Source: Planctomycetota bacterium (GTDB lineage: Bacteria > Planctomycetota > Phycisphaerae > Phycisphaerales > SM1A02). From it: a DNA stretch of 39,261 nucleotides. The stretch is from assembly GCA_014381555.1 (NCBI GenBank), contig JACNLO010000055.1, forward strand, positions 1 through 39,261. The letters are read 5' to 3'. Below, piece after piece: positions 1-7,814 of this stretch (within the stretch, counting starts at the first letter, position 1; every line of letters begins with the position of its first letter). Position numbers and translations under genes: made by a program. The notes below the pieces were generated by a model. It was given only the letters and a program-made list of their open reading frames with translations, searched no databases and was not told where the DNA came from.

Positions 1-330
1 CCGGACACGACAGGACACGGTGGTGGATAACGTCCACCGACCTTTGATTGCAGGTTAGGGCTTAGTGCCACAGAGAGTAGACCGCCGATGGAATACCCTA
101 GTGTTCACAGGTAAGGCTGAAAGGGTGCGGTAAGAGCGCACCGCGTGTTTGGTGACAAACATGGCAAGGTAAACCCCACCGCGTGCAAGCGCAAGCAGTT
201 CTCGGTTTGTTTCGACAAACGTCCTTGTCCGAGGAATGAGAACGGGTCGCGTGCAAAAGTTTGTTGGCAACAACAGACGTAGATGAATGGCCGTCCTTGA
301 CAGAATCCGGCTTATCGTCCACAAGCAATC
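1..330 (+). ncRNA. rnpB: RNase P RNA, class A, 5' end cut by the window
   Basis: This is the catalytic RNA of ribonuclease P, which matures the 5' ends of tRNAs. Visible class A landmarks, in order, are the GGTGGATAACGTCCACC hairpin near 22-39, the ACAGAGAGTAGACCGCC segment near 69-86, AAGGGTGCGGTAAGAGCGCACCG near 120-142 (given here as landmark text across a stem), GGCAAGGTAAACCCC near 164-178, AGATGAATGGCCGTCC near 281-296 and ACAGAATCCGGCTTATCG near 300-317. The usual 5' start (GAGGAAAGT and the 5' strand of P1) is missing, so the gene begins just before base 1. The 3' end is set only approximately, by the usual distance after GGCTTATCG. No long ORF in this stretch is credible. Confidence 0.93.
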
Positions 331-336
331 ACCCTA

Positions 337-368
337 ACAGGCCCTCGAACGAAAGTTCGGGGGCTTGT
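337..368 (+). terminator. hairpin between rnpB and the M28 peptidase gene
   Basis: A 14-bp stem (337-350 with 355-368) closes on a GAAA tetraloop. As plus-strand RNA it pairs fully if two G-U pairs are allowed. It lies between the 3' end of rnpB and the stop codon of the convergent peptidase gene at 373. No strong U-tract follows on either strand, so it is a likely transcript-end or processing structure rather than a textbook intrinsic terminator. Confidence 0.5.
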
Positions 369-372
369 CCTA

Positions 373-2256
373 TTATGGCGCTTTCAAAGTTACTTTCACG
401 ATGATATTTTTACCTTCGCGTTGCACGGTGAAACTAATTTCATCTCCAGGTGCGGAATCCTTGAGTAACTCCATAAGTTTGCGCCCACCTGTGAGTTCAA
501 CATCATTCCAAGCAAGCAAGATATCGTTTGCTTGTAGCCCAGCGTCTGCAGCACTTGTGCCTTCACTCACTCCGGTAAGCAAAATGCCAGTTTCCAAAAT
601 TTCAGAATAGGACGGATGTATTCCAAGCCTGACAGGGGATGGCATGCGGGTTGTTCGTCCTGCTCCACCTTTTGTGTTTGATGTGAACGTAAGTTTGTTG
701 TCGTTGACGAGTCCTTTGGCGAAGTCGTAGGTGAGTTCGGTCACAATTGCACCTCCCGCTGGGTTTGTTGTAAAAGCTTCGTCTTGAGGTGTGTGGTATT
801 CTGGCGTCATTCCTGTGAAAAAGAATAATACTGGAATATCTTTTGCATAAAAATTGGTGTGGTCTGATGGTCCGGTTCCTCCGGGAGTCAAACTAGCGGT
901 AATTGTTGATGCTTCGATAATTTCTGGAACAAATTCCTCAAATTCAATCGCAGTTCCTGTTCCAGAGATAGAGAGGTTGTCATTGCTTAAATTCCCAACC
1001 ATATCAAGGTTAATCATGGCGTTGATGGATTCAAGATCCATTGTTGGTTCCTTAACAAAGTGTGCAGATCCGCGAAGTCCTGCTTCTTCGGCGTCGAAGA
1101 AAATGAAAAGTATGGAACGCAATGACTCGTCTTCTGATGATTCATAAAATTCAGAGAAAAGTCGAGCAAGGATAAGGTTAGCAGAAATACCTGACGCATT
1201 GTCATCTGCACCACGGTGCAGAACTCCAGGTGTCGAAGTGCCTGTGTACCCGAATCCTACATGATCATAATGTGAACCAATCACGAGCCATTCGTCTGCG
1301 AGTTCGCCTCGACCTTGCAAGATTCCCCCGATGTTTTTCGCTAGTAAGGATGAGGTTTCGACTTCGATATTGAGCGAGGCTTTTTGATTGATAGGTGTGG
1401 TTGTGATTTCACCATCGTCTGCTAACTGTTTCAACTGTGCAATAGATTGCTCAGATGGCAATGCAATGTTTGCAATCTGCTCAGTACATTGCACAATAGG
1501 TATGTTGGTTGAACCAAATCGGCTCGATCGTGTTGTTTCGAGCCCACGTCTACCATCGCGACAATTAGGTGGGTTTACTAAGATGACGCCCACCGCACCC
1601 CGGTCGATTACCGCTTGCATTTTATTCTTGATATTTGAGTGAGGGCTGAATCGTCTATTAGACCATTGGCTTGCGCCATTTTCATCGAGTGGTTCGTAAC
1701 GAAGCATCAGCGCAATTTGACCTGTCAAATCACTATCATCATCAAAACTTGAATACCCGTTATCGCCTGACTCAATTGCATACCCGACAAAAGTAATTGG
1801 AGCAGTGATTGTTCCAGATCCACTGTTTCCAAGGACGACATAATCTCGTTCCTCTAGCAGTGCCATATCATCAATACCGAAAAAAGCTTTTTTTACATTT
1901 GGAGCTGTACCATCGATATTAAAATCAAAGGGTTGGAACCACGAAGTGTTGTGGTCAAAAGCAGGAATGAGAGCTGTTTTTTCGAGATTCCACGTAATGT
2001 AATCACCTGCTAGTTTGCTACCTTCTGTTCCGGGTTCACGACCACCTAACCAGGGATTTGAAAGAAGCGTGAGATGCTCGAAAAACTCAATGGCAAGTGG
2101 ACCCGCGCTCTTGAAATAGGACTCGAGAGCGTCATCTTCAAGTGTACTTTCTGGTTGGAATTGGCGAACGGAAAATGGGCCGTCTTCTACCGAACCGCTA
2201 GGTGGTGAGTGACTAGGAATTGAAAAAAGAAGAGCAGTAATAATGAGTCGTACCAT
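373..2256 (-). CDS. secreted M28-family metallopeptidase with PA insert and C-terminal PDZ domain
   Basis: A zinc-dependent peptidase of 627 residues, probably an exported aminopeptidase. The M28 metal-site motifs are in order and intact: SHYDH (H329, D331), GADDNASG (D351/D352), DAEEAGLRGS (E390/E391), NLDMVG (D418) and EYHTPQDE (H488). A region near residues 150-290 resembles a protease-associated (PA) domain. Residues about 535-627 form a PDZ domain, seen in GILLTGVSEGTSAADAGL followed by NDILLAWNDVEL. The reading frame stays open to 2508, but that would overlap gcvPA. The ATG at 2256 gives a short hydrophobic N-terminus that could be a signal peptide. There is no Shine-Dalgarno, and a TATAAA lies just upstream, so the mRNA may be nearly leaderless. 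The substrate cannot be told from sequence. Confidence 0.88.
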   Translation of the reverse strand: MVRLIITALLFSIPSHSPPSGSVEDGPFSVRQFQPESTLEDDALESYFKSAGPLAIEFFEHLTLLSNPWLGGREPGTEGSKLAGDYITWNLEKTALIPAFDHNTSWFQPFDFNIDGTAPNVKKAFFGIDDMALLEERDYVVLGNSGSGTITAPITFVGYAIESGDNGYSSFDDDSDLTGQIALMLRYEPLDENGASQWSNRRFSPHSNIKNKMQAVIDRGAVGVILVNPPNCRDGRRGLETTRSSRFGSTNIPIVQCTEQIANIALPSEQSIAQLKQLADDGEITTTPINQKASLNIEVETSSLLAKNIGGILQGRGELADEWLVIGSHYDHVGFGYTGTSTPGVLHRGADDNASGISANLILARLFSEFYESSEDESLRSILFIFFDAEEAGLRGSAHFVKEPTMDLESINAMINLDMVGNLSNDNLSISGTGTAIEFEEFVPEIIEASTITASLTPGGTGPSDHTNFYAKDIPVLFFFTGMTPEYHTPQDEAFTTNPAGGAIVTELTYDFAKGLVNDNKLTFTSNTKGGAGRTTRMPSPVRLGIHPSYSEILETGILLTGVSEGTSAADAGLQANDILLAWNDVELTGGRKLMELLKDSAPGDEISFTVQREGKNIIVKVTLKAP

Positions 2257-2265
2257 GCATAAGAG

Positions 2266-2273
2266 TTTATACT
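2266..2273. promoter_or_regulatory. overlapping divergent -10-like elements between the peptidase gene and gcvPA
   Basis: The 44-bp gap between the two divergent starts holds TTTATACT. Read on plus it contains TATACT (2268-2273), about 27 nt before the gcvPA ATG. Read on minus it contains TATAAA (2271-2266), only 9 nt before the peptidase ATG. I see no good -35 hexamer for either direction. This is a motif-level inference. Confidence 0.35.
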
Positions 2274-2300
2274 TACAGCTCTCAAACAGCGAGCGCAAAA

Positions 2301-3656
2301 ATGGATTACACCCAATTAAATACAAACCAAAGAGAAGAAATGTATGCTGAGATTGGTATTGCATCAATCGATGAACTTTTTGATGTGATTCCTTCGGAAA
2401 TTCAGTGCGTTGAAGGACTAGATTTGATGCCTGCGCTGAGCGAATTAGAATTGCAAAGAGCATTGTCAGAGATGGCATCCCACAATCATGGCGCGCACGA
2501 TATGACATGCTTTATGGGGTGTGGCGCATACGACCATTTTTATCCAGCATTGATTGACCAACTCACAAACCGTGCGGAGTTTTTGACTTCGTACACTCCT
2601 TACCAAGCGGAGGCGTCGCAAGGTTCATTGCAGGCGTTCTTTGAATTTCAAACACAAATTGCTCGGCTAACAGGTTTAGATATTGCAAATGCAAGTTTGT
2701 ACGATGGGGCAACTGCGGTTGCTGAAGCAGCATTGCTTGCTATCAATTCAACTCGAAGAAAAGAAGTACTTGTTGCCTCAACCTTGCAACCTGAATATAT
2801 AGCAGTGTTGCGTACAGTACTTTCCGATTTAGATATCACAATTACAGTTCTAGAGTCAACAGATGGCAAAATTGCACCATCTACAGTGGAAGCAAATATG
2901 TCAGATGAAGTTGCTGGAGTCATTGTGCAATCACCTAACATTTGGGGAGTAATTGAGGATTGGGATGGTTGTTTTTCAGAAGCGCATAAGACACTAAAAA
3001 CCGCAGCAATCGCTGTATTCAACCCGATTGCATGCGGTGTATTGAAAACTCCAGGCGAGTGCAGTGCTGATATTGCTGCTGGCGAGGGGCAACCCCTTGG
3101 TAACCCACTCAATCTTGGTGGTCCATATTTGGGATTGCTTGCTGCAAAAGAATCCTACATTAGAAAAATGCCCGGACGACTTGTTGGAATGACGAACGAT
3201 GAAGATGGACGGCGTGTTTTTTGTTTGACCTTGCAAACGAGGGAACAGCACATTCGTGGCGCAAAAGCAACAAGTAATGTTTGCACAAACCAAGGGCTTA
3301 TGGCATTGCGTGCGTCCATATTTATGACAGCGCTTGGGAGTGATGGCATCAGAGAGATTGCAACGCAGTGTTGGAATAAGGCACACTATCTCGCCCAAGA
3401 AATTACAAAACTCGATGGTTGGGAGCTGATATTTGATGGAGATTTCTTTAATGAATTTACCGTGAAGTGTCCTTGCGATGTCACGAAAGTAGTTGACTTT
3501 TGTAAATCGAGGGGCGTGCTCTGTGGAGTTGCTGCTGCTGGAAGGCGAATGCATGGGTTATCACAAGGAAACGAATTGATTATCGCGGTGACCGAAAAAC
3601 GAACAAAACATGAAATTGATACGCTCGTAGATTTGTTCGGGGAGGTTGCACCGTGA
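2301..3656 (+). CDS. gcvPA: glycine dehydrogenase (decarboxylating), subunit 1 (P-protein alpha)
   Basis: The 451-residue N-terminal half of the glycine cleavage P-protein, which decarboxylates glycine and passes the aminomethyl group to lipoyl GcvH. The length is normal for the split, two-gene form. Family features include the start MDYTQLNTNQREEMYAEIG, SIDELFDVIP, FMGCGAYDHFYP, TPYQAEASQGSLQAFFEFQT, LNLGGPYLG and RMPGRLVG-like KMPGRLVGMTND. The ATG at 2301 keeps the conserved N-terminus, although only a poor ribosome-binding site precedes it. The next gene, gcvPB, overlaps by four bases. Neither gcvT nor gcvH is in the window, so the rest of the system must lie elsewhere. The gap upstream is too short for a glycine riboswitch. 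Confidence 0.96.
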   Translation: MDYTQLNTNQREEMYAEIGIASIDELFDVIPSEIQCVEGLDLMPALSELELQRALSEMASHNHGAHDMTCFMGCGAYDHFYPALIDQLTNRAEFLTSYTPYQAEASQGSLQAFFEFQTQIARLTGLDIANASLYDGATAVAEAALLAINSTRRKEVLVASTLQPEYIAVLRTVLSDLDITITVLESTDGKIAPSTVEANMSDEVAGVIVQSPNIWGVIEDWDGCFSEAHKTLKTAAIAVFNPIACGVLKTPGECSADIAAGEGQPLGNPLNLGGPYLGLLAAKESYIRKMPGRLVGMTNDEDGRRVFCLTLQTREQHIRGAKATSNVCTNQGLMALRASIFMTALGSDGIREIATQCWNKAHYLAQEITKLDGWELIFDGDFFNEFTVKCPCDVTKVVDFCKSRGVLCGVAAAGRRMHGLSQGNELIIAVTEKRTKHEIDTLVDLFGEVAP

Positions 3657-5152
3657 CGACGTTTGATGTTACGAAAAAGCATTCTCGAGGTGACCGTGCA
3701 ACTGAGCCTTTGATTTTTGAGAAACAAGTTGATGATGTTGTAGGTGTTGATTTACCTCCACTGGATGTACCCGAGACCAAGATACCGACCATCATGCAGG
3801 GTGGCAGCAAGACCTTACCAACATTCGGTCAACATGATGTGATGGCACATTACACACACTTGTCAGACCGAAACTTTTCGGTAGACGGAAACTTTTATCC
3901 ACTTGGCTCTTGCACGATGAAGCATAACCCTAGAATTAATGAGTGGGGTGCTTCGCTTCCTGGCTTTGCTTGTTTGCATCCTTTGCAAGATGATGACACT
4001 ATTCAAGGTGCGCTTCGATTGTTGTATGAAACTCGAACGATGCTTGAAGAAATTTCTGGAATGCACGAAGTATCCCTGCAACCAGCTGCAGGTGCCCATG
4101 GTGAATTCACCGCGTTAAAAGTAATTCGTGCATACTTTGCAGATCATGGACAACCAGAGAGAACAGTTGTGCTTGCAGCTGATACTGCACACGGAACAAA
4201 CCCAGCCTCCTGCACGATGTGTGGCGCTTCAGTACAAACTGTCAGAACATCTAATGGTCAAACGGATTTGGATCATTTACAAGAAGTGATTGCAGATGTT
4301 GGAGCTGAAAACATCGCAGCATTTATGATTACAAATCCAAGTACTGCAGGATTATTTGACTCAAATATCAAGAAAATAGCTGACATTGTTCATTCAGCAG
4401 GCGCCAAACTTTATCTTGATGGAGCGAACATGAATGCGATGTTAGGTCGAGTTCGTCCGGGCGATTTTGGTGCGGATGCGATGCATTACAACACCCACAA
4501 AACATTTAGTACCCCTCATGGTGGGGGTGGACCGGGAAGCGGTCCGATTGCCGTGACTGAAGAACTTGCTCCGTATTTACCAGTGCCTCAAGTCATGATG
4601 GCAGATGATGGAAGTTTTTACTTGGACCGAGATCGCGAGAAGTCAATTGGAAAAGTGCGTTCTTTCATCTGTCAGTTTGGTGTACTCGTTCGCTGCTGGG
4701 CGTATATTTCAGCATGCGGCCCCAATGGTTTGAGAAATGTTTCGGAGACAGCAGTGCTCAATGCAAATTACATTGCAGCAAAATTACGCGAACGGTATGC
4801 CATGCCATTCTTTGACCCACAAAATGGTAATTATTGCGCACATGAATTTGTAACAGTTCCGCAACAGTTGCTCGACAAAGGAGTGACATTGATAGACATC
4901 GCGAAACGCATGATTGATTACGGCGTGCACCCGCCAACGATGCATTGGCCAATTCACGATTGTTTTATGGTAGAGCCGACTGAAACAGAATCTAAGGCAG
5001 CGCTTGATAGTTTTATCGATGTGATGCTTCAAATTGCTGATGAGATAGACTCAGACATCGAGCTGGTACTACAATCCCCACAAGAGTCCGACATAGCAAG
5101 AGCAGACGAAGTATCCGCTGCTCGAAAACCAATAATTGCTTACCCAAAATAA
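3653..5152 (+). CDS. gcvPB: glycine dehydrogenase (decarboxylating), subunit 2 (P-protein beta, PLP-binding)
   Basis: The 499-residue C-terminal half of the P-protein; it carries the pyridoxal phosphate. The cofactor lysine is K283 in HYNTHKTFSTPHGGGGPGSG, preceded by LYLDGANMNAMLG. Other family blocks are YPLGSCTMKHNPR, the QPAAGAHGEFTAL segment and AADTAHGTNPAS. Translation starts at GTG (3653) inside a GTGA overlap with the gcvPA stop, with a GGGGAGG ribosome-binding site about 8 nt upstream. Translational coupling with gcvPA is therefore likely, giving the 1:1 complex. The C-terminal end (about residues 460-499) is a charged tail. Confidence 0.97.
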   Translation: MTTFDVTKKHSRGDRATEPLIFEKQVDDVVGVDLPPLDVPETKIPTIMQGGSKTLPTFGQHDVMAHYTHLSDRNFSVDGNFYPLGSCTMKHNPRINEWGASLPGFACLHPLQDDDTIQGALRLLYETRTMLEEISGMHEVSLQPAAGAHGEFTALKVIRAYFADHGQPERTVVLAADTAHGTNPASCTMCGASVQTVRTSNGQTDLDHLQEVIADVGAENIAAFMITNPSTAGLFDSNIKKIADIVHSAGAKLYLDGANMNAMLGRVRPGDFGADAMHYNTHKTFSTPHGGGGPGSGPIAVTEELAPYLPVPQVMMADDGSFYLDRDREKSIGKVRSFICQFGVLVRCWAYISACGPNGLRNVSETAVLNANYIAAKLRERYAMPFFDPQNGNYCAHEFVTVPQQLLDKGVTLIDIAKRMIDYGVHPPTMHWPIHDCFMVEPTETESKAALDSFIDVMLQIADEIDSDIELVLQSPQESDIARADEVSAARKPIIAYPK

Positions 5153-5204
5153 ACTATCCCGCGGGTCGTTTATTGCTTTGTTGTGACTCTTCCAATATTT
5201 TTTA

Positions 5205-5293
5205 GCCACTGAGACACGAAGACACAGAAACAAGATTGGCGTTCTCAGTTCCTAAACCAAATGTATCCCTCCGTGTCTCCGTGTCTCCGTGGC
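5205..5293. repeat. imperfect inverted repeat with GAGACACGGAGACACGG-type arms
   Basis: Two 26-bp arms (5205-5230 and 5268-5293) match as inverted copies at 21 of 26 positions, separated by 37 bp. Each arm is itself a degenerate tandem of about 8-9 bases (GGAGACAC type). Four of the five mismatches become G-U pairs in a minus-strand transcript, so the structure folds best at the 3' end of the pgsA-pgpA mRNA. The element fills most of the gap between two convergent genes. It may be a dispersed palindromic repeat, a 3'-end structure, or both; one window cannot show copy number. Confidence 0.75.
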
Positions 5294-5312
5294 GTTTCTT
5301 CTCCACAGAAAA

Positions 5313-5816
5313 CTATCCGAGGAGAATTGCCGCGATGAGGACGAGGATGCCTGCGAAAAAACCAGCGAGGATGTCGTCCATCAACACGCCCCAGCCTTTG
5401 GATAGATGTTGTGATTTGTCGATTATCTCCGGCTTCCAGATGTCGAAGAGACGAAAAAGGGCAAAAGCGTAAAAAGCAAGCCCAATCCAAATTGCAGGAG
5501 AAATATGATTCCCTGGTTCAAGCCAAGCCATACCAAGTAGGGCGATCGATTGACCAGCAGCCTCATCGGAAACAACTTGTGGAGGATCAGAAGATTCGAA
5601 ATATTTTGAATACCAAGGGAACAAGTAAATGGTTGTAATAGACGATGCGATAATAATTGCTACAAGGATTCCGATTAACCAACCTTGAAGGATTCCGAAA
5701 TGCCCACAGACCAAGACAACAATAAGTGGCTTAAGTGAACCCCACGTTCCCGGTGCTTTTGGAAGCAACCCAAGGCCTCCAGCTGTACACCACATCAATT
5801 TTAGCCAGTTATTCAT
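5313..5816 (-). CDS. pgpA: phosphatidylglycerophosphatase A
   Basis: A 167-residue integral membrane phosphatase that removes phosphate from phosphatidylglycerol phosphate to give phosphatidylglycerol. The family signature GGLGLLPKAPGTWGSL lies at the N-terminus and the acidic DDILAGFFAG motif near the C-terminus, with about four hydrophobic segments. The length is usual for PgpA. The start overlaps the pgsA stop by four bases (ATGA), so the enzyme that makes its substrate is translated immediately before it. This two-gene pairing strengthens the assignment. The gene ends 20 bp from an inverted repeat that may form the 3' end of the mRNA. Confidence 0.93.
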   Translation of the reverse strand: MNNWLKLMWCTAGGLGLLPKAPGTWGSLKPLIVVLVCGHFGILQGWLIGILVAIIIASSITTIYLFPWYSKYFESSDPPQVVSDEAAGQSIALLGMAWLEPGNHISPAIWIGLAFYAFALFRLFDIWKPEIIDKSQHLSKGWGVLMDDILAGFFAGILVLIAAILLG

Positions 5817-6460
5817 GATTTATTTCGAATCATAGAAAGTAAGCCAGTCATATAAGGTAATCCAGACCAGACAGTTATGATGAGCAGGAGCCAAGCGAGA
5901 ATGTTAATAGCCAGCATGACTCCTTCGTGTTGGTCTGGTTTGAAGTTCACAACAAGAAGAAGAATTAATGGCAATGCAAACGATTGAAAAATCATTTTGA
6001 TTTTTCCAGACCATTTTGCACCACTTTTGTGCCCCATTGATTCCAAGACGCCACGAATCGAGGTTACCAATAGTTCCCTTGCAATGATGACGACGACCAT
6101 CCATGGATAGATTCCTGTGGCCATTGTGAGGAGTCGCTCACTTTCCACCCAAGATTCAACGCTAAAGCGAGGGCCTGCAAAATAAATAAACGTACCAAGA
6201 ACCAATACTTTGTCGCAAAATGGATCCATCAAGCGCCCAAACATCGAAACAACGTCCCATTTACGCGCGAGATACCCGTCAAGAAAGTCGGTTATCGCTG
6301 CGATGACAAAAAGGGCAATTGCGACATTTCCCCAGAGAATTCCTTGGTCTGGATACCGATAGCCACTGAGTACTGCAAAGAACGCAGCAGCGATAAGAAT
6401 CCTCAACATTGTGATTGCATTTGGGATTCTGCGCTTGAGTGATTGCTCCATTAAATCCAT
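5813..6460 (-). CDS. pgsA: CDP-diacylglycerol--glycerol-3-phosphate 3-phosphatidyltransferase
   Basis: A 215-residue membrane enzyme that makes phosphatidylglycerol phosphate from CDP-diacylglycerol and glycerol 3-phosphate. The CDP-alcohol phosphotransferase motif is complete: DFLDGYLARKWDVVSMFGRL, then MDPFCDK, which supplies the conserved Asp residues of D-x2-DG-x2-AR-x8-G-x3-D-x3-D. About six hydrophobic segments are seen. The frame is open to a TTG at 6478. I prefer the ATG at 6460 because AAAGG lies about 4 nt before it. The gene is divergent from nuoJ and coupled to pgpA downstream by a 4-base overlap. Confidence 0.94.
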   Translation of the reverse strand: MDLMEQSLKRRIPNAITMLRILIAAAFFAVLSGYRYPDQGILWGNVAIALFVIAAITDFLDGYLARKWDVVSMFGRLMDPFCDKVLVLGTFIYFAGPRFSVESWVESERLLTMATGIYPWMVVVIIARELLVTSIRGVLESMGHKSGAKWSGKIKMIFQSFALPLILLLVVNFKPDQHEGVMLAINILAWLLLIITVWSGLPYMTGLLSMIRNKS

Positions 6461-6483
6461 TCTACCTTTAACCTTCAAAGAGG

Positions 6484-6512
6484 TTGCGAATCAGCACTAA
6501 TGGACATATCTT
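6484..6512 (+). promoter_or_regulatory. possible sigma70-like promoter for nuoJKLMN
   Basis: TTGCGA (6484-6489) and TATCTT (6507-6512) are separated by 17 bp and lie about 50 bp before the nuoJ ATG. The position in the pgsA/nuoJ divergent gap fits, but both hexamers are imperfect matches. Confidence 0.35.
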
Positions 6513-6564
6513 GCCCGTTTTGAGTTAATTATCCTTCCCATAGATAGAAGGTCTACCCCTACGA

Positions 6565-7506
6565 ATGGACTTGTTCCTACCCTACATTGCTTGCTTGACA
6601 TTAGCCTTGGCTATATATGTTGCTCTTCGCCCCTCCTCAACATCTTCAAGAGTGGTCGTGCAGGTTGCGATGATAGCACTTGGTGTAGCTGCTGCAGGAT
6701 GGCTTATGGGGTTAGTAGTGGGCTCTATTTCAGAATTTGTTGATATGAGTCAGGGTATCTTTTTTAGCATTTTTAGTTTGTGCGCAATTGCCGCAGCGCT
6801 TCGAATGGTGACACACAGTCGCCCAGTCTATAGCGCCTTGTATTTTATCTTGGTGGTAGTTGCGACAGCGGGATTGTTTTTACTTCTTGAAGCAGAGTTC
6901 ATGGCATTTGCACTCATCATTGTGTACGCAGGTGCAATTTTAATTACGTATATGTTTGTGTTGATGCTTTCGAATCAAGCTGACAATCCGGAACATCCAG
7001 AAACTCAAGCATTGTATGATCGTGTCCCGCGTGAACCAGCAGCTGCAGTAGGGGTTGGATTTTTATTGCTCTGCCTTATCACAGGAACTGTTGTGAGTGG
7101 AACGTCTTCCTTACCTACTCAAGGTGACCAGCAGTCACAATGGTCTACCCTGGAAAATTTGCCCAAGCAATTTGAATCAAGTGTGATGGAAATTGACGCT
7201 ACATTTGCGTGGCCACCCATAGCATCATCTCAAGGAAAAATGATTCGTCATGATGGCGATGAATCCTATGTAGTTTCCTCAGAAGGAACGAAGTTGCAAC
7301 TTCCAGTATCAATATTACCACGCAACACCCAACAGGTTGGATGGTCACTTGTAAACGATTTTCCTGTAAGTCTTGAACTTGCAGGAGTTATTTTGCTCAT
7401 GGCAATGTTTGGTGCAGCAGTGCTTGCTCGCAGAGCTATTGAACTTGGCAATCAACAAAAAAGAAAGCTATTTGTTGAGAGCGATAAAGCTGAGGATCAA
7501 TCATGA
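6565..7506 (+). CDS. nuoJ: NADH-quinone oxidoreductase subunit J, extended form
   Basis: A membrane-arm subunit of respiratory complex I, 313 residues against roughly 160-200 in most bacteria. The core NuoJ block runs near residues 60-140: an SQGIFFSIFSLCAIAAAL helix, RPVYSALYFILVVVA, then LLLEAEFMAFALIIVYAGAI and LITYMFVLML. Two features are unusual. About 60 residues with two predicted helices precede the core, and a polar loop of about 90 residues (around 180-270) sits before the last helix, ELAGVILLMAMFGAAVLA. No ribosome-binding site is obvious before the ATG. It is the first gene of nuoJKLMN and overlaps nuoK by four bases. Confidence 0.9.
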   Translation: MDLFLPYIACLTLALAIYVALRPSSTSSRVVVQVAMIALGVAAAGWLMGLVVGSISEFVDMSQGIFFSIFSLCAIAAALRMVTHSRPVYSALYFILVVVATAGLFLLLEAEFMAFALIIVYAGAILITYMFVLMLSNQADNPEHPETQALYDRVPREPAAAVGVGFLLLCLITGTVVSGTSSLPTQGDQQSQWSTLENLPKQFESSVMEIDATFAWPPIASSQGKMIRHDGDESYVVSSEGTKLQLPVSILPRNTQQVGWSLVNDFPVSLELAGVILLMAMFGAAVLARRAIELGNQQKRKLFVESDKAEDQS

Positions 7507-7814
7507 TGACATCCGCAGTACTTTCTGGATATCTCATTGTAAGTGGGTTGCTTCTTGCAATCGGCGTGGTTGGTTTTTTAGTTAGACGAAATTTAATTGT
7601 GATGTTCCTTTGCACCGAACTTATGTTCCAAGGAGCTGCAGTTGCATTCGTTGCAATTGGACGCTTTTTATTCGATTACTCTGGCCAGGTTATGGTCATC
7701 TTTATCCTCACAGTTGCAGCTGCCGAGGCAGCATTGGCATTAGCTTTGGTGGTGCTACTCCATCGGCAACAAGACACGTTAGATGCTGACGCATTTGGAG
7801 AGTTAAACGAATGA
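7503..7814 (+). CDS. nuoK: NADH-quinone oxidoreductase subunit K
   Basis: A 103-residue, three-helix proton-channel subunit of complex I. Both membrane glutamates essential in the family are present: E39 in FLCTELMFQGA and E75 in TVAAAEAALALA, each three residues later than E36 and E72 of the E. coli protein. The length is typical. The start lies in the ATGA overlap with nuoJ; a second ATG follows directly at 7506, and GAGG upstream serves either. The gene overlaps nuoL by four bases. Confidence 0.96.
   Translation: MMTSAVLSGYLIVSGLLLAIGVVGFLVRRNLIVMFLCTELMFQGAAVAFVAIGRFLFDYSGQVMVIFILTVAAAEAALALALVVLLHRQQDTLDADAFGELNE

Noticed and set aside
98-328. Minus-strand open frames within rnpB
   Set aside because: The stretch is explained by conserved RNase P RNA structure, and these frames have no coding signs.
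2257-2300. Glycine riboswitch before gcvPA
   Set aside because: The gap is only 44 bp, too short for even a single aptamer.
2257-2508. 84-residue N-terminal extension of the M28 peptidase
   Set aside because: It would overlap the conserved start of gcvPA by about 200 bp on the other strand and adds no recognisable signal peptide at its own N-terminus.
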